A DNA stretch of 64,000 nt. It comes from DATBFG01 sp036558645 (lineage in GTDB: Bacteria > Acidobacteriota > Terriglobia > Terriglobales > Acidobacteriaceae). The notes beneath the pieces are model-generated. The model did no database searches, was not told the DNA's origin, and worked only from the letters and a program-made list of their open reading frames with translations. Location: assembly GCA_036558645.1 (NCBI GenBank), contig DATBFG010000114.1, positions 206,050 to 270,049 of the forward strand. Direction: 5' to 3'. Below are positions 18,817 through 27,466 of the stretch, in pieces. The translations under genes and the position numbers were made by a program. Every line of letters begins with the position of its first letter. Position 1 is the first letter of the stretch.

Positions 18817-19674
18817 TCATCTTGCTGAGTGAGATCCAAAAAGAAATTCGAGAGCGCCGGGAAAGCGTTTTGCCCACTCGCCCTCGCTATGCGAAGCGCC
18901 TTCGTCCACGTTCACTCGAAGGCGACCTTCGTCGAGGCCCGATCGACGCATGATACGTTCCAGTTCGCGAAGGTCTTCGACGAATTTCGAATCGCGATCC
19001 TCGCGGCCACTTTCGCGGGTTCCTATCGCAAGATACATGCGCTCCGGCCATTGGCGAAAGGCGCGGCTGTACTTAAGCAGACGACGCCCAGAGACGAACA
19101 AACTGGGGCTCTCCAGGAGCAGCCTACCGAATATGCCGGGCCGATCCAGCACAGTAAATAAGGCGATCAATGCTCCGAGGGATGAACCGCCGAGACCCGT
19201 GTTCTCCGGGCCGCGGGCGACCCGGTAGCGCTCGTAAACGAAGGGCATGACGTCGTTGAGCAGAAATTCTGGATAGCGTTTGCCTTGTGGCCGCATGATT
19301 CGTGGATTGAAGGCGCGGTATGGCAGATACTCCTTTATGCGCTCTTTCTGCGCGTTATCGATCCCGACAAAGATCATGGGCGGAATTCTGCCTTCGGTAA
19401 TCAACCGGCCCGCGGTCTCTCCAATCTGCCAATGAACACCTGTGAATGACGTCGCGGCTTCGAAAAGGTTTTGCCCGTCATTCAAATAAAAGATGGGATA
19501 GTGGCGATCACGATTGTCGGGATGATCGTATCCGCCCGGCAGCCAGACGCGAAGAAACCTGGAGTTACGAAAAGTTCCGCTGTGCATCTCGTGCAACCGC
19601 AGTTCACCTGACGCAGACGCCGCGGATCGGGAGGGCTCTGCAGGCCTGATTTCTGGTTGAGAGGCTTCTTCCAT
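18817..19674 (-). CDS. Alpha/beta-hydrolase esterase (esterase D / Fes-like)
   Basis: 285 residues. An N-terminal beta-rich part contains RVWLPGGYDHPDN and FYLNDGQNLFE. The nucleophile elbow is GLGGSSLGALIAL, with the catalytic Ser of GxSxG-like GGSSLG. A C-terminal His lies in GASHSEGEWAKRF. The family hydrolyses esters, including enterobactin-type and glycan-linked ones; no signal peptide is seen, so it is probably cytoplasmic. It is the last gene of the 11-gene minus-strand operon, 10 bases after the VKOR gene. That context suggests hydrolysis or trimming of an acyl intermediate, but this is inference. Confidence 0.8.
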   Translation of the reverse strand: MEEASQPEIRPAEPSRSAASASGELRLHEMHSGTFRNSRFLRVWLPGGYDHPDNRDRHYPIFYLNDGQNLFEAATSFTGVHWQIGETAGRLITEGRIPPMIFVGIDNAQKERIKEYLPYRAFNPRIMRPQGKRYPEFLLNDVMPFVYERYRVARGPENTGLGGSSLGALIALFTVLDRPGIFGRLLLESPSLFVSGRRLLKYSRAFRQWPERMYLAIGTRESGREDRDSKFVEDLRELERIMRRSGLDEGRLRVNVDEGASHSEGEWAKRFPGALEFLFGSHSAR

Positions 19675-19684
19675 CAGTGACTAA

Positions 19685-20149
19685 TCATGGGTGGGGCGCA
19701 GAAGCACGCCACATGGCCTGCGCTGCCAAGGTCGAGGATAGCGCGGTGATCGTGACAATCAATGCAAGCGATGATAAACACAAAACACACCAGACGCCGA
19801 GCACGAAGCCCTCGACATAAGTGAGATAGAGAGCGAAACTCAACCCTGCGACAGACGCCAACAGCAATAGCATCGGCCTCTCGCCCTTGGCGCGATGCCA
19901 AATGGCCAGAATCAGCAAACCCGCATATCCAAGAATGCCGATCAAAGCGACAGGAATGCCCAGCACCGTCGAATAGATACTGCGATTCACGATATCGCAG
20001 TTCATCGTTTCTCCGAAGTTGCAGAAGGAAGAAGTTGAAGTGCTGTAGTGATGAGAAAGCGAGACGGATGAAACCAGGATTCCGCAGAAGGCCAGCACAG
20101 CAATAATCAGCAACATGCGTCGTGTGCCGGAAGTCATGGAAGCCTGCAT
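19685..20149 (-). CDS. Vitamin K epoxide reductase (VKOR)-family thiol oxidant
   Basis: 154 residues with four hydrophobic segments. All four redox cysteines of bacterial VKOR are present: C43 and C51 (loop, SFCNFGETMNC) and C121-x-x-C124 (CVLC) near the quinone site, plus the SxxxTVLGIPVALIG signature. It would reoxidise a thioredoxin-like partner and pass electrons to quinone, driving disulfide formation outside the cytoplasm. The ATG at 20149 overlaps the end of the upstream thioredoxin-like gene by 16 bases; an in-frame ATG at 20137 is an alternative. The adjacent anchored CxxC protein is the natural partner. Confidence 0.92.
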   Translation of the reverse strand: MQASMTSGTRRMLLIIAVLAFCGILVSSVSLSHHYSTSTSSFCNFGETMNCDIVNRSIYSTVLGIPVALIGILGYAGLLILAIWHRAKGERPMLLLLASVAGLSFALYLTYVEGFVLGVWCVLCLSSLALIVTITALSSTLAAQAMWRASAPHP

Positions 20150-20568
20150 CCGGTCTTCTCTGCGATCTCCGGAAGTGACTTTACCCCTGTGATTTTTTCC
20201 TTGCCGAGGAAATCCCAGGTGGGAAACTCGATGACGCCTTCAGCTTTGCACTGCTCGATTTCGCCGCGCGCCTGCCCCTTGATTCCGCATTCGACGTAAG
20301 GGATGTACTGGAAGGAAGAACCGAACAGTTCTTTTTGATCGGCGCAGTGTGTGCACCAGTAGAGACCGTACATCCGGGTACCGGATCTCGCTACGCATTG
20401 GGCAAAGTTGTCGAGACGTCCAGTTCGCTTGCGAATGCCCAGATAATAAGCAGCGGCAAAGGCCGCAACAATCAGCACGCCAATGATGACCTTACGTAAG
20501 GAAAACGGACCTGGCGTCTCAGCCGCACGTTCCCGGTCCTGCTGTCGCTTTCTGCGCTCTTCCGACAT
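20134..20568 (-). CDS. Membrane-anchored thioredoxin-like protein (VKOR partner)
   Basis: 144 residues. The basic N-terminus is followed by one membrane helix (VIIGVLIVAAFAAAYYLGI, ~27-45). The rest is a thioredoxin-like domain with the active site YWCTHCADQ (C72, C75) and the cis-Pro region EFPTWDF. This layout matches the thioredoxin-like domain fused to or encoded beside VKOR in many bacteria. It would form disulfides in exported proteins and be recharged by the next gene's VKOR. It starts 9 bases after the lipid kinase gene, inside the same operon. Extra cysteines (C58, C94, C106, C141) are present. Confidence 0.88.
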   Translation of the reverse strand: MSEERRKRQQDRERAAETPGPFSLRKVIIGVLIVAAFAAAYYLGIRKRTGRLDNFAQCVARSGTRMYGLYWCTHCADQKELFGSSFQYIPYVECGIKGQARGEIEQCKAEGVIEFPTWDFLGKEKITGVKSLPEIAEKTGCRLP

Positions 20569-20577
20569 GAAATGTTT

Positions 20578-21480
20578 TTATACCACGACGCTCAGTGCCG
20601 AGGGCAAGACATCCAGGGATTCACAATGCACGGTAAGAACTTCGCCGTCGACCATTACGTCTACCGGCGTATCCAGTTTGAACTCAATGCGCTGTGCTTG
20701 CCTTCTCTCGGCCAGGGGGTGATTGATGTGTGTCCCGTCGTAGAGGGTCGAGAGATTGCGGACAAGGCCGATACGGCCAATGGGCCCCCAGCGCACATAT
20801 TCAATCAGGCCATCGTTAATATCGGCATTGGGTGCGATCATCATCGTACCGCCAGTAAATTTGCTATTGCTAAAGGTCAGGAAGAGACAGCGTCGGTGGT
20901 CGAATTGCTGGTCGCTATTTACACGGAGAGGAAATGGCCTACGCCGGAGCCGTGCCAGGCAGATGAAGATGGCCAACTGGTAACCGAGTTCACCCCAGCC
21001 ACTGAATCGGCGTGCCCGCATCATCGCTACGTCCGCAGAAAATCCCATGCTGAGAAGATTGATGTAGTGAATGACGCCCTGGTTATGCCTGAGACGGAGG
21101 ACATCACAGGGCCGCGAACGGCCGGCGACTAGCGCTTCAATTCCGTGCTCCGCACCACGATCGCTGAAGTCACGTAGAAAAGAATTACCAGTACCAAGTG
21201 GAAGAAATGCCAGCGTAGGCGCGGGATCCCCATCATCGCGTGGAAAAAGCCCGTTCACGATCTCGTATGAAGTGCCGTCGCCACCGACGGCAATGAACTT
21301 GCGAAAGCCCCGCGCATAGCCTTTCCGCGCGATTTCTTCGCCGTCCCCAACGGAAGCCGTCTCGACCATCTCAAAGCTGACTCCACAGGCCCGCAACCGT
21401 TCTAGCGCGGGGCCTACAAGTTTGCGACAGCGACCTCCACCAGCCGCTGGATTGACTACCGCAAGATAAGAGGAATTCAC
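20578..21480 (-). CDS. Diacylglycerol kinase-family lipid kinase (YegS/DgkB-like)
   Basis: 300 residues. The ATP-binding signature is FIAVGGDGTSYEIVNGL (GGDGT at 66-70), followed by FLPLGTGNSFLRDF. The early AVVNPAAGGGRC and the C-terminal DGEVLTVHCESLDVLP complete the DAGK catalytic-domain pattern. Family members phosphorylate diacylglycerol, sphingosine-type bases or other lipid alcohols on the cytoplasmic membrane face. The GTG start overlaps the stop of the upstream AMP-ligase by 4 bases (GTGA), so the two are translationally coupled. In this operon it may phosphorylate a hydroxyl of the lipid product. Confidence 0.9.
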   Translation of the reverse strand: MNSSYLAVVNPAAGGGRCRKLVGPALERLRACGVSFEMVETASVGDGEEIARKGYARGFRKFIAVGGDGTSYEIVNGLFPRDDGDPAPTLAFLPLGTGNSFLRDFSDRGAEHGIEALVAGRSRPCDVLRLRHNQGVIHYINLLSMGFSADVAMMRARRFSGWGELGYQLAIFICLARLRRRPFPLRVNSDQQFDHRRCLFLTFSNSKFTGGTMMIAPNADINDGLIEYVRWGPIGRIGLVRNLSTLYDGTHINHPLAERRQAQRIEFKLDTPVDVMVDGEVLTVHCESLDVLPSALSVVV

Positions 21481-23186
21481 AAGGCAACCACGGCAGCGCG
21501 GCTGCGCGACCTGCCGATTTCTTCAGCCAGCACCGTGCGCTTAATCTTCATCGACGCCGTACGAGGAAAATCCTTGTCCCAGATAATATAGCCTCCGACG
21601 CGTTTGAAGTCCGGCAGGCGGCGGTTACGGCCGTTGACTTCCTCCTGCAATGCTGGCGAGAATTCCTGTCCTGATTCCAGCCGAAGCACAAGAACAAGCA
21701 TTTCCTTGCGGAGCGTTTTCGCAGGCCACAGGTAATTCGCTGCGAAGATGCAGTACTCTTTCACCGGAATGCCGTCGAAGGCGGATTCGATATCTTCGGG
21801 GTAGATATTTTTCCCACCATCGGTCACGATCATATTCTTCTTGCGACCGAACAACTGAAGGTGACCCGTTCCGTCAAAGCGACCGAGATCCCCGGTGACG
21901 AGCCATCCATCCACGATCGTCTGCGCGGTCAACTCCGGATCGTCGAGGTAGTGCGACATTATGGTCTTGCTGTGAGCGGCTACTTCGCCGATGCCGTCAG
22001 AATCCGGGTTCAAAATTCTCAATTCAACCCCCGGCAGCGGCTTGCCGACCGTGTCGGCGCGAAAAGGTTTGAAGTCGTTCAGCGTAAGTGCCGTGCCAGC
22101 CTCTGTGAGTCCATATCCGTTCGCTACAGGGATTCCCAAATCGTAGAAGAACTGAAGAGTCGAAGGCTCCATGAATGCGCCCCCGGTAAACAACGCCAGC
22201 AATTCACCGCCAAAGGCCTTATGCACCTGGCTCAGCAATTTGCGGCTTAACGGAACATTGGGTTTGTGGCGCGTTAGAGCCTTGTTCGACGCGATCAGCT
22301 TATCGAGAAAAAACCGTTTCGGCCCCGGCAGGTCATCGAACTTTGCCCGAAGACCTCTCTCCAGGTTCTTGAGAACCATTGGGACCAGGCTCATGTAAGT
22401 GATCTTGTATTTCACCATAGCATCGCGGACGAACTCCGGCCGCAAAGTCCTGAGGTGCACTACACAAGCTCCACACACAAACGGGCCGATGAAACCGACC
22501 ATGAAGTCAATCGCATGATTCGTCGGCAGGATGCTTAGGTAGCGCACGCCCGGCCAGAAGGGATACCAAGCCGTGAGCGCCTTGCACTGTTCGAGATAGT
22601 TCTCGTGGGTGAGCACGCAGCCTTTGGGACGGCCCCCAGTACCGGAAGAGTAGACGATACAGGCTACATCCTCCTTCTGGCGTTTCACCACGGTTGGCGC
22701 TCCTTTTCGGCGGAAATCCTCCCAGCGAAATGCCCCTCCAAGATCAGCGCCCAACGGCGCCTCGGTCACTAGCACTCGCTGCACAGAGTGCTTCTTGAAC
22801 TCGGGCGACTGCATAATGGCACGCCACAGGTAGAACTCAACAATCAAGAACCTTGCGTGCGAATGTGCCAGCAATTGCAAGTGCTCGCTGGCGGTCAGTT
22901 TGTAGTCGAGAGGAACAATCACTCCACCGCAGTGGAAGATGGCATACGCCGATATCAGCCACTTCGACTGGTTCGTCATGATGATCGCGGCGCGATCGTT
23001 GGCCTTGAGATCAGCATCCTCGAGCGCGCGAGTGAGCGGAACGGCGATTTCTTTGAAGTCGGAATAGGTAAGCCGAGTCTTCTCCTTACCGCGGTCGGAC
23101 TCGATCAGGCAGACTTCATTCGGCCAGCGCTCGAGTGCGTCGCGCAAGGCTTCGCCCAGGCTGGTGTATTGGTCCAGGTTGAGCAT
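21477..23186 (-). CDS. AMP-dependent acyl-CoA/ACP synthetase
   Basis: About 569 residues, ANL superfamily. Core motifs are CIVYSSGTGGRPKGCVLTHE (A3 phosphate loop), NGYGLTEAGTAL (A5), TGDLGRFDGTGHLQLFGRKK (A7/A8) and a C-terminal Lys in TASMKIKRTVL (A10). It activates a carboxylate as acyl-AMP, releasing PPi, and transfers it to a thiol, either CoA or the carrier protein encoded just upstream. The ATG at 23186 is preferred over the TTG at 23189. Together with the second ligase at 24383 this makes two acyl-activating enzymes in one operon, which suggests two acyl substrates or two acceptors. It is coupled to the lipid kinase gene by overlap. Confidence 0.92.
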   Translation of the reverse strand: MLNLDQYTSLGEALRDALERWPNEVCLIESDRGKEKTRLTYSDFKEIAVPLTRALEDADLKANDRAAIIMTNQSKWLISAYAIFHCGGVIVPLDYKLTASEHLQLLAHSHARFLIVEFYLWRAIMQSPEFKKHSVQRVLVTEAPLGADLGGAFRWEDFRRKGAPTVVKRQKEDVACIVYSSGTGGRPKGCVLTHENYLEQCKALTAWYPFWPGVRYLSILPTNHAIDFMVGFIGPFVCGACVVHLRTLRPEFVRDAMVKYKITYMSLVPMVLKNLERGLRAKFDDLPGPKRFFLDKLIASNKALTRHKPNVPLSRKLLSQVHKAFGGELLALFTGGAFMEPSTLQFFYDLGIPVANGYGLTEAGTALTLNDFKPFRADTVGKPLPGVELRILNPDSDGIGEVAAHSKTIMSHYLDDPELTAQTIVDGWLVTGDLGRFDGTGHLQLFGRKKNMIVTDGGKNIYPEDIESAFDGIPVKEYCIFAANYLWPAKTLRKEMLVLVLRLESGQEFSPALQEEVNGRNRRLPDFKRVGGYIIWDKDFPRTASMKIKRTVLAEEIGRSRSRAAVVAL

Positions 23187-23277
23187 CAAACTTCTATTTC
23201 ACCATACGGACGCGATTTCAGAACGCAAAGTGATGTTAATCAGATCATTACCTGCAGGAATGGAACTGGTTGAACAC

Positions 23278-23520
23278 TTATAGCCGGGACTGGATACGGT
23301 CAGCCAGCGTGCGGAAATCTGAAACACCTTGCAGTTCATAGTCGGGTAATTCGACCTTAAAGTGGTTCTCCAACTTCGTCAGTAGATCAAGGGCTTGTAG
23401 GCTGTCGATCCCGAGGGTCTTGAAGAAGTCGTCATCAGGCGCCAGCCTTTCACGCGGCACTTTGAAGTGCGTCGCGGCCAGCGTGAGGATCTGATCGAGT
23501 GTCTGCTCGGAAGCGGTCAT
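23278..23520 (-). CDS. Acyl carrier protein (non-housekeeping)
   Basis: 80 residues from the ATG at 23520. The 4'-phosphopantetheine attachment site is TLGIDSLQALDLL with Ser40, in the standard helix 2 position. The remaining sequence is acidic and helical as in ACPs. A TTG at 23538 could also start the frame but adds six residues outside the family pattern. It lies between a crotonase gene and an AMP-ligase gene, so it probably carries the acyl group for this pathway and is not the fatty acid synthase ACP, which normally sits beside fab genes. No phosphopantetheinyl transferase is in the window. Confidence 0.9.
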   Translation of the reverse strand: MTASEQTLDQILTLAATHFKVPRERLAPDDDFFKTLGIDSLQALDLLTKLENHFKVELPDYELQGVSDFRTLADRIQSRL

Positions 23521-23576
23521 ACAATTATCATAAAACAACCCGGGTGTGCTGCCCGCAGTACCTTGAACGCATGTTT

Positions 23577-24380
23577 CTAAGGCAGATATGGCTGGGCGTC
23601 AGTGCTCTCCACAAATCTTCTCAATCCTTCTTCGACTGCGGGCTGGAGAAATAATTCACAAAATAAGTCGATTTCGCGCCGAAGGTCTTCGTATGGAATC
23701 GGCTTGATGAATTGTTTTGCGGCAACGGATGTTCGCCGATCAAACTTCCCCAACTGGCCGGCCGTAGAGCGTGCAACACGCAGAGCCTGATCCTCCGCAA
23801 CCACCTGGCTCACCAGTCCGACCGCTTGGGCCTTCGTAGCATTGAGGCTGCGCCCGGTAAGCAGCAGATCGCGAACCACGGCATTCCCCAAATCCCGCTT
23901 CAGGCGCGGAATTCCACCAAATCCAGGGATCAAGCCAAGTCGCAATTCCGGAAAGCAGAAGCGGGCCATCTTGTCGGCGATGATGAGATCGCAGACTAAA
24001 GCTAACTCGAAGCCGCCGCCGAAGGTAACGCCGTGAACTGCGGCAATTGTAGTCAACGGGGACGCATCAATCGAGTTCATGACTCGGTGAATGCGCTCCA
24101 GATAATCGCGGACGCCCGCCGCAGCGGCAGATCGCTCCATCGCTTGCGCACGGTGATAGAGTTCGCGCAAGTCCGCCCCAGCCGAAAAACCAGCCTTCAT
24201 CTTGCTGTGAAGAATCAGTGCGTGAGCCCCGTCTGCCATACGTTCGAGCGCCGCGACAAACCTTTCCAATTCCTCAAGCGTGAGCGAACCAATCTCATTG
24301 CATGGCTCCCGATGGAGCGCCAGTTCAATGACGCCATCCTTTAATTCCCACGAGAGCGATTTGCCTTCAAACCGATTCAT
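23577..24380 (-). CDS. Enoyl-CoA hydratase/isomerase (crotonase) family protein
   Basis: 267 residues. The oxyanion-hole segment is KMKAGFSAGADLREL. The second motif GGGFELALVCDLIIA carries Glu125, and FCFPELRLGLIPGFGG carries Glu145, so both catalytic glutamates of hydratases are in place. Activity on an enoyl-thioester is therefore plausible; substrate is unknown. It is not next to any beta-oxidation dehydrogenase. It lies 2 bases after one AMP-ligase and 56 bases before the ACP, which ties it to the operon. It might act on an acyl-ACP, not a CoA ester. Confidence 0.9.
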   Translation of the reverse strand: MNRFEGKSLSWELKDGVIELALHREPCNEIGSLTLEELERFVAALERMADGAHALILHSKMKAGFSAGADLRELYHRAQAMERSAAAAGVRDYLERIHRVMNSIDASPLTTIAAVHGVTFGGGFELALVCDLIIADKMARFCFPELRLGLIPGFGGIPRLKRDLGNAVVRDLLLTGRSLNATKAQAVGLVSQVVAEDQALRVARSTAGQLGKFDRRTSVAAKQFIKPIPYEDLRREIDLFCELFLQPAVEEGLRRFVESTDAQPYLP

Positions 24381-24382
24381 GC

Positions 24383-26020
24383 TTACGACGCCTGCTTCTG
24401 CTGATAGAGCTCTTCAATTTGTGGCTGGAGTCGTTGTGAGATAAGGTCGCGCTTCAGCTTGCCGTTAGCTGTCAGCATCCCGTTGTCAATCGAAAACGGT
24501 TCGTTATGAATGTGAAATGCTCTCACCTGTTTGTAATGGGGCAGATTCGGATTCACCGCGTCGAGCGCTCGCTGCACCTTATCGCGGTTGATGTCACCCG
24601 TAACGATTGCTGATAGATATCCTCGTCCATTCCCGACTAGCACAACTTGTTGCGCACCGGGCAACTGTTTCAGGACCTCATCTTCGATCGGCTCAGGAGC
24701 TATGTTGTGCCCAGAACCAAGAATGATCAGATTCTTGATGCGTCCGATAATACGCCAGTTCCCTTTTGCGTCCACTTCTCCCTGATCTCCGGTGTGGAAC
24801 CAACCATCGTGCAAAACTTTTGCAGTCTCCTCGGGGCGATGCCAGTAACCGTGAAAAATGTTCGGCCCACTCACAATAATCTCGTCGTTCTCACCCAGTT
24901 TCATTTCAATACCGCTGATGGCAGGTCCGGTGCGGCCGGGGACCACGTCTCTCGGATCATCCATGGTACAGATGGCTGTCGTCTCAGTAAGGCCATACAC
25001 CTGCAGCACGGGGATACCGAGCATTATGAAGAAAAGCTGTGTATCAACGTTGAGCGGCGCCGAGCCACAGATTAGAGCGCGCAGGTTGGGGCCGATCATC
25101 TTGTTGCGAATGGTCGGAAAGACCGTCGCTTCCGCCAGAGCGCTCCAAAAGGTATCCGAGAGTGTGGACTTGCCCTCATGTTCTCGGACCGCCGCATTTT
25201 TTGCCTTGGAATAGATCCACTGTACCGGACCGCCGGTCTTCCATAATTGCTCGTCCACCGCCTTGCGCATACGCTCGAGCAGTGCGGGAACATTGAGAAA
25301 ATAATCGGCGGCAGATTCTCGCATTTCATTAGAGATTTTCGAGAGGTCCGAATTCAGCGTCAGTAAGCTGCCGCGCAGCAAGCAGGTCAGCAGCATGATC
25401 CAGGAGCCTGCGAAAACAAAGGGTAAATAGTGAAATACGCGATCCTGCGGAAGCGGCTTGCGTCGCATTAGGAGATCGAGCCGGGCGGAAGTGCAGCTCA
25501 ACATGTGCGCCACATTCCCGGCAGTCAGTACTACGCCCTTCGCTTCGCCTGAAGTTCCGGATGTGTAGATGACGGCGACGGGATCGGAGTCGGCTAGCAC
25601 GGGAGGGTCGCCAATGCGGTCCGTGGTCGCAAAGATTTCGCTGAACAAAAATTGCTGAGGAGCCTCGGCCCATTCTTTAAGAATCGCTTCTCTCAACGAA
25701 GCGTCGCCACAGCAGATCGCGGCCGGAGAACAATCCTTCATCATGGCAACCAGTTCGGCGGGCGCCTGACGCGCATAGAGTGGGACCACAATGAGGCCCT
25801 CCGCAATAATTGCCAGGTCTAACGCCACCCAATCGATGCTGTTCGCACTCAGAAGCGCGCAGCGATCACCATTCTTCAATCTGTGGGATCTTAGAAAGGC
25901 GCGCGCGGCGCTAATTTTCGCCTGTAACTCGCGACCTGTCGCTCGAGCGGACTCGTGGCGTAGGAGGATCGTGTCTCCCGCTGCCTCAAGTTGCGCAAAT
26001 ATGTCTTCGAGAAAACTCAT
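24383..26020 (-). CDS. AMP-dependent long-chain acyl-CoA ligase
   Basis: 545 residues, ANL superfamily. Motifs: VAVIYTSGTSGEAKGVVLT (A3), VYGLTETTAICTM (A5), GWFHTGDQGEVDAKG (A7), GRIKNLIILGSGHNIAPE (A8) and LTANGKLKRDLI with the catalytic Lys (A10). It resembles long-chain fatty acid CoA ligases (FadD15-like). It starts with ATG at 26020, 36 bases after the pyruvyl transferase stop, and ends 2 bases before the crotonase gene. It releases PPi and AMP per cycle. It may feed acyl-CoA to the reductase fusion encoded at the head of the operon. Confidence 0.92.
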   Translation of the reverse strand: MSFLEDIFAQLEAAGDTILLRHESARATGRELQAKISAARAFLRSHRLKNGDRCALLSANSIDWVALDLAIIAEGLIVVPLYARQAPAELVAMMKDCSPAAICCGDASLREAILKEWAEAPQQFLFSEIFATTDRIGDPPVLADSDPVAVIYTSGTSGEAKGVVLTAGNVAHMLSCTSARLDLLMRRKPLPQDRVFHYLPFVFAGSWIMLLTCLLRGSLLTLNSDLSKISNEMRESAADYFLNVPALLERMRKAVDEQLWKTGGPVQWIYSKAKNAAVREHEGKSTLSDTFWSALAEATVFPTIRNKMIGPNLRALICGSAPLNVDTQLFFIMLGIPVLQVYGLTETTAICTMDDPRDVVPGRTGPAISGIEMKLGENDEIIVSGPNIFHGYWHRPEETAKVLHDGWFHTGDQGEVDAKGNWRIIGRIKNLIILGSGHNIAPEPIEDEVLKQLPGAQQVVLVGNGRGYLSAIVTGDINRDKVQRALDAVNPNLPHYKQVRAFHIHNEPFSIDNGMLTANGKLKRDLISQRLQPQIEELYQQKQAS

Positions 26021-26056
26021 TCCGTGGTTTTCTCCACTCCTCCGTTTCTTGAGCTT

Positions 26057-27466
26057 CTAGCTGAATGCTTCGACCAGATGATGCAGACCTGGACTCATGG
26101 GAGGAAGATAATCCTCCCAAGACCATTCACCCCGACGCGTTGGAAAGTCCGGATAGCGGCGCTGGACTTCTTCTTCGAAATAGATTCCCATGCGCGCCAT
26201 GACTTTCAGGTTTCGCACGACCGTGCGACCGATGCCGTTGGCGATTAATTCTCCGTCACGCCAGAGTTTTTCGAGCGCAGAGAGCAGGCGCGGCTCCAGA
26301 TCAGGGTCATCCACATTCATGAGCAACTCCTGGTGTCCGCGCTCGCGCATAAGGTTGCGAATTCGCTCATCCATGGTGATGCCCGCCGAGGGCACGAGGG
26401 CCGGCATGGAGGTTACGATTCCGTGATAGCGCGAAGAAACCATCAAATGGCAGGCGCGCAGAATACTGACCAGCTCGTACATGTTGTAATCATCCGAAGT
26501 CAAAACGGGTACTCCGCCGAGCTGTTCAGATATTCGTCGCGCCGGGCGGGCATCCAAGCGTTCTGTAGCGACCATGATCGTGAAGAGATCGTGATCCTTG
26601 CGGAAACTCGCCACGGCATTGGATGTAGAGTTTAAGTAATGTGAATAAGCTCGCTCCGACTCAGGTCCGCTGTTGTGAAAGTACACCGAGCGGTAGTGGC
26701 TGTCTTTGTATGCACCAGCGACACTGTGTAGAGCGAATTTGGCAACCGACGCTTTCACCGGCCACTCAAAAGGATTGATAGGACAGATAACCAGCACGGG
26801 CTTCTTGCCGTCCCAGCCCACATCGCGTAAGGCCTGCTGACCGTACTCGGCAGGTCGAGGTTCAAAGGTCCAAGCGGTATCGGTGCCCAGCTCAGTAGGA
26901 ACGCCTAGTTCGCGCAACAGGGTTCGCGATTCCTCGTTGCGAGTGATGACCAGCGAATCTTTGCAGTATCGCGCACACATTTTGGCAATGAGAGGGTCCA
27001 TGTGCCCCGCCTCTGCGCCGAACCCCACGGAAAGCTTGTTTTGTGCCGCCGCAATTCCCAGAGAGCCAATCATCATCGTGGTCAGCGCATTGGCGAACTT
27101 GCTCTTGAACATCGATCCTTCGCAGGCAACAACGCCGTGGTGTTTGGGAACTTCCTCGGACAAGAATGGCGGAAAGATGTCGGGTAAGTGAACCTGTGCG
27201 CTGCCGTCAAAATATCCTTCCGTACGCTGAAAGTTCTGCGTCATCACACTAAACTCAACCTGATCCGCCCCCAGAATGTGGCGGATTTGACGAAGCATCT
27301 CTTCCACACGGGCGTCGGAACCGGTGTTGCGCGTACCGTTGTATCCGGCGAACAAAAGCCTCAGCTTCTGACCGGGCTGCCATGGCTTGCCTTTGCCGAG
27401 CATCCATTTAGCCTTCGAAGCTTCAATGATGCCCGAGACCCATGCCTCCAGGATGAAGTCCATCAT
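26057..27466 (-). CDS. Polysaccharide pyruvyl transferase-family protein
   Basis: About 469 residues. The family signature near the N-terminus is LLFAGYNGTRNTGSDARVEE. The middle has GVVACEGSMFKSKFANALT and RNEESRTLLRELGVP, and the late part has ACHLMVSSRYHGIVTSMPAL, the conserved SRYHG segment. Members add pyruvate ketals from PEP to sugar residues of surface polysaccharides or glycolipids. The frame opens at 27496, but the ATG at 27466 has GGGAGGG 8 bases upstream and overlaps the preceding stop (ATGATG), so I use it. In a lipid operon it might decorate a glycolipid; no glycosyltransferase is adjacent, so the acceptor is unclear. Confidence 0.85.
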   Translation of the reverse strand: MMDFILEAWVSGIIEASKAKWMLGKGKPWQPGQKLRLLFAGYNGTRNTGSDARVEEMLRQIRHILGADQVEFSVMTQNFQRTEGYFDGSAQVHLPDIFPPFLSEEVPKHHGVVACEGSMFKSKFANALTTMMIGSLGIAAAQNKLSVGFGAEAGHMDPLIAKMCARYCKDSLVITRNEESRTLLRELGVPTELGTDTAWTFEPRPAEYGQQALRDVGWDGKKPVLVICPINPFEWPVKASVAKFALHSVAGAYKDSHYRSVYFHNSGPESERAYSHYLNSTSNAVASFRKDHDLFTIMVATERLDARPARRISEQLGGVPVLTSDDYNMYELVSILRACHLMVSSRYHGIVTSMPALVPSAGITMDERIRNLMRERGHQELLMNVDDPDLEPRLLSALEKLWRDGELIANGIGRTVVRNLKVMARMGIYFEEEVQRRYPDFPTRRGEWSWEDYLPPMSPGLHHLVEAFS

